From contig WSXX01000009.1 in assembly GCA_009773515.1 (NCBI GenBank), positions 81,603 to 145,602 of the forward strand: a stretch of 64,000 nucleotides of DNA, read 5' to 3'. This stretch comes from Bacteroidota bacterium (GTDB taxonomy: Bacteria > Bacteroidota > Bacteroidia > Bacteroidales > Lentimicrobiaceae). The position numbers and the translations under genes were made by a program. Within the stretch, counting starts at the first letter, position 1. Every line of letters begins with the position of its first letter. A model generated the notes under the pieces. That model saw only the letters and a program-made list of their open reading frames with translations, was not told where the DNA came from and did no database searches. Of this stretch, positions 8,606 to 17,358 are shown piece by piece.

Positions 8606-9253
8606 ATGAAAAAGATAACTTTCACTCCGCGTATGCTGCTGACGACAATTCTCCTGATTATGGGTGTAATTATCGCGGCAGTTCCAAAAAATACCACAAC
8701 CCCATACAAGCTGAGCGCCGAACAGATTCTTGATGAAATAAAAAGCGGCACACAATACCTTGAGCCTGAACAAATAGCGCAGATGCTTGTAGAAAAAGAT
8801 CCATATCTGCAGCTGATTGACCTCAGACCACAAAGTGAATTTGAAAAATTTAATCTTAATGGAGCCATTAATATTCCGATCGACAATCTTTTATCGTCAG
8901 ACTATGTCGATGTTTTTGATCAGGATATAAAACTGAATGTTTTTTACAGCAATGGAAGCTCTCAGGCAAATGAAGCCTGGATGTTGCTCAGGCAATTGGG
9001 ATATACCAATATATATGTTCTTCGCGGAGGCATGAACTACTGGGCAGAAGCCATCCTCAACCCTACCCCTCCATCAGGGCTGAGTTCAAATGATGAAATA
9101 GCCCGTTATAATTTCAGACGTGCTGCCGGGCAAACACTCGGCGCCGAAGGGCTGGATTCCGCTCCTTCTGCAAGCAGCAATGTCAAAACCACAAAAGTTC
9201 CTGCACCAAAACCAGTTGGCAAAAAGAAAAAAGTAGCCGGTGGTTGTTCCTGA
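8606..9253 (+). CDS. Exported rhodanese-fold protein without catalytic Cys, with a C-terminal GGCS tail
   Basis: A 215-residue protein. Residues 9-26 form a membrane anchor or signal segment, so the rest is probably periplasmic. Residues 60-150 form a rhodanese domain (IDLRPQSEFEKFNLNGAINIP, then LRGGMNYW). The active-site loop, which normally holds CxxGxRS, reads FYSNGSS at 113-119 and has no cysteine. After a low-complexity Pro/Ser/Lys linker the protein ends in KKKKVAGGCS, and Cys214 is its only cysteine. This recalls the GGC swinging arm of SoxY, which carries sulfur intermediates. It is the last gene of the sulfur operon. A sulfur-carrier role is inference and a structural role is equally possible. 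Confidence 0.8.
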   Translation: MKKITFTPRMLLTTILLIMGVIIAAVPKNTTTPYKLSAEQILDEIKSGTQYLEPEQIAQMLVEKDPYLQLIDLRPQSEFEKFNLNGAINIPIDNLLSSDYVDVFDQDIKLNVFYSNGSSQANEAWMLLRQLGYTNIYVLRGGMNYWAEAILNPTPPSGLSSNDEIARYNFRRAAGQTLGAEGLDSAPSASSNVKTTKVPAPKPVGKKKKVAGGCS

Positions 9254-9279
9254 TTCCGAATAAATCAAGGTATATCACT

Positions 9280-9326
9280 AATCTCCCTGAATCTGATTAA
9301 AAAGATCAGGGAGATTGTGTATTTTT
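9280..9326 (+). terminator. Rho-independent terminator of the sulfur operon
   Basis: An 11-bp perfect stem (AATCTCCCTGA at 9280-9290 with TCAGGGAGATT at 9306-9316) is followed by GTGTATTTTT. It separates the rhodanese gene from tatC. Confidence 0.8.
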
Positions 9327-9327
9327 G
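9320..9327 (+). promoter_or_regulatory. TAnnTTTG promoter box for tatC
   Basis: TATTTTTG, immediately after the terminator stem. It overlaps the TTG at 9325, which rules that codon out as a start and supports ATG 9352. Confidence 0.55.
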
Positions 9328-9351
9328 ACAACTCTAATTATCACGGCTGAT

Positions 9352-10185
9352 ATGCCCGAAACAATTACCAGCAAGAAAATAAAACCAGCCACCGAACCTG
9401 CAGAAGAAATGTCATTCTGGGGGCATCTTGATGCGCTCCGTGGGCACCTGTTCCGCTCTGCAATTGCAATAGTGGTTGTAGCTATTGTTGCGTTTCTGAA
9501 TCGCGAATTTATTTTCGACAGCATTATACTTGCTCCAAAAAATCCGGATTTTATAACCAACCGCCTTCTTTGCCAACTCGGCGAATGGGCGAATATTCCT
9601 GCACTATGCCTTGGAAATATTGAGCTCAAAATTATAAACATCAACCTTTCAGGTCAGTTTACCACTCATATGTATATCAGCATGTTTGCCGGACTGATCA
9701 TTGCCGCACCATACGTAATATGGGAAATATGGAGGTTTATCAAACCTGCGCTTTACGATAATGAGCGCCGTCATTCAAGAGGAGCGGTTATTGTTATGTC
9801 ATTGCTTTTTTTGTTGGGTGTTTTATTCAGTTATTACCTGATTGTTCCGCTTACGCTGAACTTTTTCGGAACCTATCAGGTAAGCGATTCAGTAAACAAT
9901 CAGATTGCACTCAGTTCATACATCAGCACAGTAGTTTCGGTAACTTTCTCACTGGGGGTGGTTTTCGAATTGCCGGTCTTTATATACTTTCTTGCAAAAG
10001 TTGGAATCATTACCGAGTCATTTCTGAAAAAAAACCGGAAATACATGCTGGTAATTCTGCTCATCATTTCAGCAATTATTACCCCTCCCGATATTCTCAG
10101 CCAGATTCTGGTGTGCATTCCACTTTACGGATTATACGAACTGAGCATCATTGTTGCCAGGCGCGCAGGCAAACCAACTGAATAA
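9352..10185 (+). CDS. tatC: Sec-independent protein translocase TatC
   Basis: Core receptor of the twin-arginine translocase, with six membrane helices. It binds the RR signal of folded cofactor-bearing proteins such as the molybdoenzyme at 3650. The sequence has the family opening EMSFWGHLDALRGHLFRS, the FMxx-like periplasmic part, PYVIWEIWRFIKPALY and FELPVFIYFLAKVGI. At 277 residues it is slightly longer than E. coli TatC (258); the extra part is an insertion in the first periplasmic loop (CQLGEWANIPALC). It has its own promoter after the terminator, so it is a neighbour of the sulfur operon but not necessarily a member. No tatA was seen here. Confidence 0.95.
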   Translation: MPETITSKKIKPATEPAEEMSFWGHLDALRGHLFRSAIAIVVVAIVAFLNREFIFDSIILAPKNPDFITNRLLCQLGEWANIPALCLGNIELKIININLSGQFTTHMYISMFAGLIIAAPYVIWEIWRFIKPALYDNERRHSRGAVIVMSLLFLLGVLFSYYLIVPLTLNFFGTYQVSDSVNNQIALSSYISTVVSVTFSLGVVFELPVFIYFLAKVGIITESFLKKNRKYMLVILLIISAIITPPDILSQILVCIPLYGLYELSIIVARRAGKPTE

Positions 10186-10251
10186 ATTCCCTCAATAGTG
10201 TAACCTGATATTCGCTTTTGCGTCAAAACAGGCAAACAAATCTCAATTATT

Positions 10252-10815
10252 ATGTCTCAAACAAGATTATACCGAACTGTTCAAGGAAGAGTCATCGGTG
10301 GGGTAGCTGGCGGACTGGCTGATTTTTTTGGCATGGATCCCACAATCGTACGACTTCTTTTTATTCTGCTTGTGATTTTCGGAGGTAGCGGAATACTGAT
10401 TTATGTAATTCTGTGGATAATACTTCCGGAAAGAAACATTTACAGCACCTTCAATCAATTCACAACTCCTCCGCCTTCTTCATCTGCTGGTGATGCATCA
10501 GGCATTGGTGAAACTTTTGAAGGTTTCGATCAGGGCAAAACCCATTATGCTGACAAAGAACCCATTACAGTAACTGCCGAAGTGCAGCAACGCAAAAAAA
10601 TGGAAGGCAGCCTGATTGGTGGGGTTATTCTGATTGTAATAGGATCTCTTTTTCTGATAGAGAAATTTATTCCCCGCATCAATTTCGGCGATCTTTGGCC
10701 GGTTGTACTTATTGCCATCGGACTTATCCTGATATTCGGAAGCATACCCAGAGGCAATAAAGGAACTTCCAATCCTGCTCAACCCAAGGACCCGAGCGAA
10801 ACGCAAACCTTTTAA
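10252..10815 (+). CDS. PspC-domain membrane protein
   Basis: A 187-residue protein. Residues 3-60 form a PspC domain (RTVQGRVIGGVAGGLADFFG, then VILWIILPE). A polar linker follows, and residues 118-160 give two further hydrophobic segments of the LiaI/LiaF-like transmembrane type (GGVILIVIGSLFLIEKFIP). PspC proteins sense or respond to envelope stress. The next gene, ten bases downstream, has the matching LiaF-like architecture, so the two probably form an envelope-stress pair. Function in Bacteroidota is not established. Confidence 0.85.
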   Translation: MSQTRLYRTVQGRVIGGVAGGLADFFGMDPTIVRLLFILLVIFGGSGILIYVILWIILPERNIYSTFNQFTTPPPSSSAGDASGIGETFEGFDQGKTHYADKEPITVTAEVQQRKKMEGSLIGGVILIVIGSLFLIEKFIPRINFGDLWPVVLIAIGLILIFGSIPRGNKGTSNPAQPKDPSETQTF

Positions 10816-10825
10816 ACCCAAAGCC

Positions 10826-11767
10826 ATGAGCTATAGAAAAATATTCTGGGGAGTTATGCTGGTTTTGATCGGCATCCTCTTTATCCTGAAAAATACCGGA
10901 GTTATATACTTCGATTGGCAAACAATGTGGAGAATATGGCCAATCATTCTCATCCTCTGGGGAATTTCACTGATTCCGGTCAAAGATTACCTGAAACTGA
11001 TTTTCTCAGTTGCAGCACTGGGATTTGCAATTTTGCTGGTTAACCGATACGATAAAAATGATTATTACCGCTTCGGATGGAAAGAACATGACCGCAAACA
11101 CAATTTTGAATGGAGGGATTCTGAAAATATTTCAGATGATTCATCAACCCAGGAAATGTTTCAGCCGCTTGATTCTCTGCTCACACGAGTAGAGCTAAAA
11201 CTGGAAGCTGCAGCCGGAGACTTCAGAATTGATGAAGATTTGCCAGATGAAAAACTGCTTACCTTTGTAAAACATGGCAGTGTCGGCAATTACAGCATGA
11301 CCTCGCGCGACGACAGTTCGAAACGCTTCATTGAACTGAAAATAGAAGAGTCGAATATCAGAATGAAGAACCGTGGGAATCGTGTAAAATTGGGCTTAAA
11401 TACATTACCTGTATGGGATTTTGACATGGACATCGGCGCTGCTAACATCGATTTCGACCTCACAAGATATAAAGTTGGCAATGTAAAAATTGACGGCGGA
11501 GCTTCATCAATAAAAATAAAGCTTGGCGAATCTGCCGAAGATACCAATATTGAAATTGATGCCGGCGCAGCATCCATCGACATAAGAATACCCGAAGGAG
11601 CAGGAGCCGAACTCAAAACCGAAACAGCGCTGACCAGCCGAAACTTTAAAGGATTTAAAAAAGTAAAAGACGGGCTTCACCGAACTGATAATTTTGAATC
11701 AGCAAGCCAGAAATTTTATATTGATATAGATGCTGCCGTTTCAAGCATCAATATTGAAAGGTACTGA
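10826..11767 (+). CDS. LiaF-like membrane protein with C-terminal toastrack domain
   Basis: A 313-residue protein. Residues 1-75 hold three hydrophobic segments of the DUF5668/LiaI-LiaF type (GVMLVLIGILFILKNTGVIY). After a charged linker, residues 125-313 are a repetitive beta-rich region with regularly spaced small-residue and Asp motifs (DIGAANIDFDL, DGGASSIKIKL, DAGAASIDIRI, DAAVSSINIERY), typical of the LiaF/DUF4097 toastrack fold. It pairs with the PspC gene upstream and is closed by a terminator shared with the gene opposite. A role in envelope-stress signalling is inferred. Confidence 0.82.
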   Translation: MSYRKIFWGVMLVLIGILFILKNTGVIYFDWQTMWRIWPIILILWGISLIPVKDYLKLIFSVAALGFAILLVNRYDKNDYYRFGWKEHDRKHNFEWRDSENISDDSSTQEMFQPLDSLLTRVELKLEAAAGDFRIDEDLPDEKLLTFVKHGSVGNYSMTSRDDSSKRFIELKIEESNIRMKNRGNRVKLGLNTLPVWDFDMDIGAANIDFDLTRYKVGNVKIDGGASSIKIKLGESAEDTNIEIDAGAASIDIRIPEGAGAELKTETALTSRNFKGFKKVKDGLHRTDNFESASQKFYIDIDAAVSSINIERY

Positions 11768-11794
11768 AAACTTTCATCGGAAGGATTTTAGCAT

Positions 11795-11836
11795 AAAAAT
11801 CCCGGCTACTTCTCAATGAAGATTGCCGGGATTTTT
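11795..11836 (+). terminator. Bidirectional terminator between convergent genes
   Basis: A 12-bp perfect stem (AAAAATCCCGGC at 11795-11806 with GCCGGGATTTTT at 11825-11836), with A- and T-rich arms on both sides, lies between a plus-strand and a minus-strand gene end. Confidence 0.85.
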
Positions 11837-11838
11837 CT

Positions 11839-12639
11839 TTATTCATTTTCAGCTCCGGGCGCAATACACTCCTTGCCCAGAAACATACTGAACAACATAC
11901 ATAATTCCTCAGGGGCCTCGGCGTGCACCCAATGCGAAGCCTTTTCGATGGTTTGCAACCGATGATTCGGGAATAGTCTGCTGATTAAAGGAATATCAAT
12001 ATCCTGAATATAATCTGACTTCCCACCTTTGATAAACAAAACCGGCCCGGTATAAACATCGCTGCTTTCAACGCCATCAAACACATAATCCATATTGGCA
12101 CTGATGGCTTCCAGATTCAGTCGCCAGTCGAAGGATTGGCGCGTTTTGCGATACAGGTTTTTCATCACAAATAACCTGATTCGTTTATTGGGAATGCTGT
12201 TTACAAGCTGTTGCTCAACTTCTTCGCGGGTTTGAATTTTATCGAAATCAACCTCCATCATGGCGCTGATCATATCGAAATGCACATTCCTGCCCGGATA
12301 TTTTCGTGGACTTATATCCACAACAATAAGTTTTTCGACCATTTCAGGATGCTCAAGAGCGAATGTCATCGCAACTTTTCCGCCCATTGAATGGCCGATA
12401 ATCATTGGTTTTTCAAGCTTGTGCTCTTTTATAAACTCAAGCAGGTCATCGGCAAGTGCAAAATAATTGAATGTAACGCTGTGGGGCGATTGCCCGTGAT
12501 TTCGTTGATCAGGAATGTAAACTGAAAATTTTTCGGCAAGCTTTTTACCCAGTGTTACCCAGTTGTCAGAAACACCAAAAATCCCGTGAAGGATGATTAA
12601 TGGCTGACCTTGACCATAATGCCGGTAAAAAAGTTTCAT
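11839..12639 (-). CDS. Alpha/beta-fold hydrolase (YbfF-like esterase)
   Basis: A 266-residue alpha/beta hydrolase. The oxyanion-hole segment is ILHGIFGVSDNW, the nucleophile elbow is GHSMGG (serine near residue 88), the acid is in the KGGKSDYI region and the base is the His of KASHWVHAEAPE near the C-terminus. These match the YbfF-type acyl esterase group. The tail after FLGKE is short and acidic. It stands alone between the terminator and pdxJ, and the 63-base gap to pdxJ allows cotranscription. The substrate cannot be told from sequence. Confidence 0.88.
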   Translation of the reverse strand: MKLFYRHYGQGQPLIILHGIFGVSDNWVTLGKKLAEKFSVYIPDQRNHGQSPHSVTFNYFALADDLLEFIKEHKLEKPMIIGHSMGGKVAMTFALEHPEMVEKLIVVDISPRKYPGRNVHFDMISAMMEVDFDKIQTREEVEQQLVNSIPNKRIRLFVMKNLYRKTRQSFDWRLNLEAISANMDYVFDGVESSDVYTGPVLFIKGGKSDYIQDIDIPLISRLFPNHRLQTIEKASHWVHAEAPEELCMLFSMFLGKECIAPGAENE

Positions 12640-12702
12640 AATTTCAGGCTCAAATTAAATTTTATAGTTTTAAAATCCTTCAGCAAACGCCTGCTTTATT
12701 TA

Positions 12703-13431
12703 TTAAACCGGCAGATATGATTTCAGCTCCCTGAGATAAAGCTGAATGGTAGTTTCCAAACCAAAATACAATGCATCTGCAATCAGCGCATGGCCGATAG
12801 AAACCTCCAGAATGCCAGGGATTTGCTGCACGAAGTAACGGAGATTGTCAAGGTTGAGATCATGCCCGGCGTTGAGCCCCAGTCCCGATTTTGTTGCTGC
12901 TTCAGCCGCTGAAATAAACGGGTCAATGGCTTTAACTCTGTTTTTGTGATAACCGGCAGCATAAGCTTCGGTATAGAGTTCCACCCTGTCAGTTCCCGTA
13001 ATCGCAGCAGCTTCGGCCATCCGCGGGTCAGGATCTACAAAAATGGATGTACGGATTCCGTGCTGATGAAATGTACTGATAATATCGGTCAGGTGGTTAC
13101 GGTATTTTATGGTATCCCAGCCCTGATTTGAGGTTATGGCATCCGGTGCATCCGGCACCAGAGTTACCTGATGGGGCTTGATCTGAAGCACAAGATCAAT
13201 AAATTGCTGTTCGGGGTTTCCCTCAATATTAAACTCGGTTTTTACCAACGATTTCAAATCGCGGGCATCCTGATAACGAATATGTCTTTCATCGGGACGT
13301 GGATGAACCGTTATTCCCTGTGCGCCAAAACGTTCGCAATCGATGGCTGCTTTAAGCACATCCGGCAGATTGCCTCCGCGGGCATTGCGCAAAGTGGCAA
13401 TCTTGTTGATATTTACACTCAGTTTTGTCAT
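12703..13431 (-). CDS. pdxJ: Pyridoxine 5'-phosphate synthase PdxJ
   Basis: Condenses 1-deoxy-D-xylulose 5-phosphate with 3-amino-2-oxopropyl phosphate to give pyridoxine 5'-phosphate, the last ring-forming step of DXP-dependent vitamin B6 synthesis. At 242 residues it has the length of the E. coli enzyme (243). Signature segments are [68 protein letters not shown] and EVSIGHALI. No other B6 gene is in the window. Confidence 0.95.
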   Translation of the reverse strand: MTKLSVNINKIATLRNARGGNLPDVLKAAIDCERFGAQGITVHPRPDERHIRYQDARDLKSLVKTEFNIEGNPEQQFIDLVLQIKPHQVTLVPDAPDAITSNQGWDTIKYRNHLTDIISTFHQHGIRTSIFVDPDPRMAEAAAITGTDRVELYTEAYAAGYHKNRVKAIDPFISAAEAATKSGLGLNAGHDLNLDNLRYFVQQIPGILEVSIGHALIADALYFGLETTIQLYLRELKSYLPV

Positions 13432-13674
13432 GACTTCAATCTTAAATTACTGCAAAGGTATAAATTAACAGGCTGCCTGAGGTCAATATTCATGGAAAGC
13501 ATTGATTGAAAAAGGCAAGCGGGTATTTGCAAACTGCAAAGGAAGCTAACAGAATTCATTCATTACAACAGGCCGGTTAAAATGCATAATAAGTTATTAT
13601 AATTATCCGAAAACAGGAATCGCATTTCAATGTTGTTTAGTTAAGACCTCGGATGGAATATAAAATAAAAAAGT

Positions 13675-14066
13675 ATCCTTCGTTCCGATAGCTATCGGAA
13701 CCGCTACCAATGACAGAATAGAAATCAATCAAATGCTGATCAAAGTAAAAATCAACCTTAGTAACTCTTAATAACCTTAGTAACAAAACTGACCCAACGA
13801 TTTTGAACCTTATTCATTCTTAAAAACCTCAACAAACTGGTAACCTTTTCAAATTGAACAATAATAAGGTTAGGAAGAAAAAATAAGGTTGGAGGCGTTC
13901 TGGTGGGTTGTCTGATACTAAGGTTTGGAAGGCAAAATAAGGTTGGCCCTGCTCACAATTAAATGGAAAAATACTTTCAAACTCTCTAAAAATGAATAAG
14001 GATGATGTTTCCACCTGTCATCTTTTGCATTATGCTCAATTTTTTTTTGAGTTTCAACTCAGGATG
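13675..14066 (+). repeat. Dispersed repeat element, copy A (about 392 bp)
   Basis: Matches the reverse complement of 49297-49687 over nearly its whole length, with substitutions and a variable middle. Long shared blocks include CAAATGCTGATCAAAGTAAA, AACCTTAGTAACAAAACTGA, AAAAAATAAGGTTGGAGG and CATTATGCTCAA. The hexamers AACCTT/AAGGTT recur throughout on both strands. The left end carries a perfect 18-base palindrome and the right end a TGAGTT-TC-AACTCA inverted repeat. No ORF is conserved between the copies. It may be a non-autonomous mobile element or a structured intergenic repeat. Confidence 0.85.
13683..13700. repeat. Perfect 18-base palindrome in repeat copy A
   Basis: TTCCGATAGCTATCGGAA is self-complementary. 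Copy B has a different perfect palindrome at the homologous position (49666-49679), directly next to the shared ctaccaatgacag block. Confidence 0.9.
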
Positions 14067-14171
14067 ACTGTCAGTCTGAGCGGAGTCGAAGACAATTTTT
14101 CTTAACTAAACGACATTGAATCGCATTTGCACAAAGGCATAATAATGTGAATAACTTGCGGCAAATTTGAT

Positions 14172-14179
14172 TAAATTTG
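14172..14179 (+). promoter_or_regulatory. TAnnTTTG promoter box for the CBS-domain gene
   Basis: TAAATTTG, 22 bases before the ATG at 14202. Confidence 0.5.
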
Positions 14180-14201
14180 TAAAACAATAACACCACTTGC
14201 C

Positions 14202-14864
14202 ATGCTAGCCAAAGACCTTATCAGCGACGCCATAATACCCCTTAAAACTTCCGACAGCGGACTGATAGCCCTGAACTGGATGGAAGAATACAGGGTTTCA
14301 CATCTGCCAATAGTCAACGACAGCGATTTCCTCGGGCTAATTTCGGAATCAGACATTTATGAACTTGGAAATTACGAAGAGCCGATTGGCAATCACTCCC
14401 TTGGCCTATACAAACCCTATGTTTTTGAAGATCAACATATTTACGAAGTTATCAGACAGGTTTACGAACAAAAGCTAAGCCTGATTCCTGTGCTTGACCA
14501 CCAGAATCACTACCTGGGCACCATCACACTGAGTTGTCTGGTTAAGTATTTTGCCAGACTGGCAGCTGTGGACAATCCCGGAGGAATAATTGTGCTTGAA
14601 ATGGGAATAAGAGACTATTCGTTGAGCGAAATTGCACGTTTGGTTGAAATGAACGATTCAAGCATCCTCAGCCTTTATGTTCAAACCCTGCCCGATAGCA
14701 CCCGGATAGACGTTACCATAAAAATCAACAGAATGGATATAGGCCCGATTATACAAACTTTTAACCGATACAATTATACTATAAAAGCTTCATTTTTTGA
14801 AGGAGATCATAATGATGTACTCAGAGACCGTTACGATTCGCTGATGAAATTTCTTAAAATATGA
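14202..14864 (+). CDS. CBS-domain protein with C-terminal ACT-like region
   Basis: A 220-residue cytosolic protein. Residues 4-55 and 75-125 form a CBS pair (MLAKDLISDAIIPL, VSHLPIVNDSDFLGLISE, then KLSLIPVLDHQNHYLGTIT), which usually binds adenosyl nucleotides. Residues 135-220 (GIIVLEMGIRDYSLSEIARL, then FNRYNYTIKA) look like an ACT-type regulatory fold. Such proteins appear in Bacteroidota as stand-alone sensors. It overlaps the next gene, a BamA-like outer membrane protein, by four bases. That links it to envelope assembly by position only. The ligand is unknown. Confidence 0.82.
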   Translation: MLAKDLISDAIIPLKTSDSGLIALNWMEEYRVSHLPIVNDSDFLGLISESDIYELGNYEEPIGNHSLGLYKPYVFEDQHIYEVIRQVYEQKLSLIPVLDHQNHYLGTITLSCLVKYFARLAAVDNPGGIIVLEMGIRDYSLSEIARLVEMNDSSILSLYVQTLPDSTRIDVTIKINRMDIGPIIQTFNRYNYTIKASFFEGDHNDVLRDRYDSLMKFLKI

Positions 14865-16270
14865 GGTTAAGTCTGCGTTTGCCGGCGTTACTTACCCTGA
14901 CTCTCTTTTTTTCAGGGTTCTCTTTATTTTCATATGCTCAGTATCCCACCGGAAAATTCGTGGTCGGTGAAATTATCCTCAAAGGCAACGAAAAAACAAA
15001 AAATTATATCATTCAAAGGGAACTTACCTTCAGCAAAGGTGATACATTGGTAATGGAAGAACTGATTCACGGCCTTGACAAATCCAGAGAAAACCTTTTA
15101 CGATTGCCGCTCTTTCATTTTGTGAGGACACAAGTTGAAAAATCCCGGTCGGGTGAAGCTGCAGACATTACCTTTGAAGTATCAGAACGTTGGTACACAT
15201 GGCTTTGGCCGGTTTTCGAAATTTCTGACCGCAATTTTAATACCTGGCTCGAAAATGGTGACTTAACCCGGCTGTCATACGGACTTTTCCTGCAGCAGGA
15301 AAACTTCAGGGGAAGGCTCGAAAAACTCCACATCAGGGCCAAGATGGGTTATCAGCAACAAATATCATTGTTGTATGAAGCACCTTACCTGAACCGATCA
15401 AAAACCATTGGCGCCGGACTGCAGATTTCAGCGGCACGCGAAAGAGAAACCGGTTATGTTACAATATCGGATAAGCTGGTGTATTACCGTGCCGATAAAT
15501 TCCTGCGCAGAACAAACGAAATAGCGGTTTTTGCGCGCTACCGGCCACAAATTCACATCAGCCACACCTTTAAACTTCAGCTGACTCAATACAACTTCAG
15601 CGATACGCTTATAAGTCTGAATCCCGGATATTCAGGCATCAGCGACAAAAAAACAAGCATTCCGGTGGCTGGATATCTCCTTAAAGCTGATTTTCGCGAT
15701 CAAAGGGGCTATCCATTAAAAGGCTGGTATGCCGATGCTGAAATTGATGGCTTTGGTTTGACCGGAAAGGCCGATTACAATTTTGCAACCATCAGGGCAT
15801 CTGCCAGGGTTCACATACCTCTTACTGCCCGCTGGAATACCGCAGTGGGCGTAGCTACCAAACTTTCAACATCCGGCCTGAAGCCGTGGTTTCTCAATCA
15901 GGCACTGGGTTACAGACGCGATTATGTAAGAGGTTATGAATACAATGTGATTGATGGCGATCATTTCTGGCTTGTAAAAACCAACATCAGGTTTGCCATA
16001 GTACCTCAGAACATCCATAAAGTAAAAAGCATCAAGGCCACACAGTTCAATACCATCCCTTATGCCCTTTATCTCGGGTTGTTTGCCGACGCAGGCCAGG
16101 TATGGCCTTCCATTGAAAACAATTCAAACAACCTGCCGGGAAAGATTCTTGGAGGAACCGGCATAGGTCTTGATTTTGTGACCTATTACGACAAAGTGTT
16201 GCGGGCTGAATTTTCGCTGAACCGTGAAGGGCAGACAGGTTTTTTCCTTCATTTTATGGCAGCCATCTGA
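14861..16270 (+). CDS. Short BamA/TamA-family outer membrane protein
   Basis: A 469-residue protein. Residues 1-26 form a signal peptide ending SYAQ. Residues 32-105 form one POTRA domain (VVGEIILKGNEKTKNYIIQRELTF, then LLRLPLFHFVR). The rest is a beta-barrel domain of the surface-antigen family, with the conserved barrel motif VRGYEY near residue 355. It is much shorter than the true BamA at 19002, which has several POTRA domains. It could help insert or export outer membrane proteins or lipids. It is coupled to the CBS gene by a four-base overlap. Confidence 0.82.
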   Translation: MRLSLRLPALLTLTLFFSGFSLFSYAQYPTGKFVVGEIILKGNEKTKNYIIQRELTFSKGDTLVMEELIHGLDKSRENLLRLPLFHFVRTQVEKSRSGEAADITFEVSERWYTWLWPVFEISDRNFNTWLENGDLTRLSYGLFLQQENFRGRLEKLHIRAKMGYQQQISLLYEAPYLNRSKTIGAGLQISAARERETGYVTISDKLVYYRADKFLRRTNEIAVFARYRPQIHISHTFKLQLTQYNFSDTLISLNPGYSGISDKKTSIPVAGYLLKADFRDQRGYPLKGWYADAEIDGFGLTGKADYNFATIRASARVHIPLTARWNTAVGVATKLSTSGLKPWFLNQALGYRRDYVRGYEYNVIDGDHFWLVKTNIRFAIVPQNIHKVKSIKATQFNTIPYALYLGLFADAGQVWPSIENNSNNLPGKILGGTGIGLDFVTYYDKVLRAEFSLNREGQTGFFLHFMAAI

Positions 16271-16291
16271 GCAAAAATCCATAGCCTGTTG

Positions 16292-16299
16292 TACATTTG
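16292..16299 (+). promoter_or_regulatory. TAnnTTTG promoter box for nadK
   Basis: TACATTTG, 30 bases before the ATG at 16330. Confidence 0.5.
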
Positions 16300-16329
16300 C
16301 AAATGCAGTTACCCGAAAATCAATAAACC

Positions 16330-17208
16330 ATGAAAATCGCACTGTTTGGAAAAACCTTCAACGACGACCGCTTCTTCTATTTCCAGCAGTTGATAGAGAC
16401 ATTAGAGCGCAGCAATATTTCAATTCTGATTTACTCTCCTTTTATGGATTTCATAAAAGGGAAAATCAGGTTTTCAAAAGATCCGGAGATTTTTACCTTA
16501 CATTCACAACTGCCCGGCAATGCCGATTTCATGTTTTCAATCGGGGGCGATGGCACCATGCTTGATGCCATAACACTGGTTCGCGATTCCGGCATTCCTT
16601 TGATGGGAATCAATCTGGGAAGAATGGGGTTTTTATCAAGCATATCCAAAGAAGAAATCGGGCAGGCCGTAAATGCCCTGGTCAGAGGTGACTACACAAT
16701 TGAAAAAAGGTCACTGCTCTCAGTTGAAACTCCGCAGCACCTTTTCGGAGATATGAATTACGCGCTGAATGAACTCACCGTCAATAAAAAAGACACTGGA
16801 TCAATGATTCTGGTGCACGTTTATATTGATGATAAATTGCTTAACTCTTACTGGGCCGACGGGCTGATTATTGCAACACCTACAGGTTCTACGGCATACT
16901 CACTCAGCTGCAATGGACCCATTATCACACCAGATTCAGAGAATTTTGTCATCACCCCGATAGCTACACACAATTTAACCGTAAGACCTGTCGTTATACC
17001 CGACAAGAGCGTTATAAGACTTAAGGTTGAAGGTCGGATGTCGCAATACCTTATTGGTTTGGATTCCCGGAATTCCATCATTGATTCCGACACTGAAATA
17101 GTTGTAAAAAAGGAAAAGTTTTTCATTAATCTTGTTCAACGGGTTGGTGATGATTTTTTCACAACCATCAGGCAAAAACTAATGTGGGGACGCGATGTAA
17201 GAAACTGA
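16330..17208 (+). CDS. nadK: NAD kinase
   Basis: Phosphorylates NAD+ to NADP+ with ATP or polyphosphate. A 292-residue protein with the catalytic GGDGTMLDA motif (residues 72-80). Later come GINLGRMGFLSS, the nucleotide-contact NE pair in NYALNELTV, and ADGLIIATPTGSTAYSLSCNGPI, the conserved core of the family. Length is normal. It has its own promoter 60 bases after the BamA-like gene. Confidence 0.95.
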   Translation: MKIALFGKTFNDDRFFYFQQLIETLERSNISILIYSPFMDFIKGKIRFSKDPEIFTLHSQLPGNADFMFSIGGDGTMLDAITLVRDSGIPLMGINLGRMGFLSSISKEEIGQAVNALVRGDYTIEKRSLLSVETPQHLFGDMNYALNELTVNKKDTGSMILVHVYIDDKLLNSYWADGLIIATPTGSTAYSLSCNGPIITPDSENFVITPIATHNLTVRPVVIPDKSVIRLKVEGRMSQYLIGLDSRNSIIDSDTEIVVKKEKFFINLVQRVGDDFFTTIRQKLMWGRDVRN

Positions 17209-17253
17209 TTCAACCTTCGGTTTTACAATTGCTTTACGGCTTATATTTTTTCT

Positions 17254-17261
17254 TACTTTTG
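17254..17261 (+). promoter_or_regulatory. TAnnTTTG promoter box for the DUF6089 gene
   Basis: TACTTTTG, 98 bases before the ATG at 17359. A TTG at 17229-17231 is 22 bases upstream, slightly far for a -33 element. Confidence 0.4.
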
Positions 17262-17358
17262 CATGCCAAATCAGGTGCTTATGAGCCGGCTAAAATCAAA
17301 ACATTAATCAACCGGTTCATTAATCAACCAGTCCGGCCATTCCGGGCATGCTTCAGCT

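Larger units (their letters stand above)
13432..14201. other. Intergenic region holding dispersed repeat copy A
   Basis: About 770 bases without a credible gene. The short ORF on the minus strand at 13829-14014 is an accident of the repeat. The region contains the dispersed repeat at 13675-14066, a CTGAGCGGAGTCGAAG-type motif at about 14075-14091 and the promoter of the CBS gene. Confidence 0.7.

Noticed and set aside
9325..9351. TTG start for TatC
   Set aside because: The codon lies inside the TAnnTTTG promoter box, upstream of the expected transcript start.
13829..14014. Minus-strand ORF in repeat copy A, and ORFs on both strands in copy B (49598-49871)
   Set aside because: The reading frames are not shared between the copies; the stretch is a non-coding repeat.
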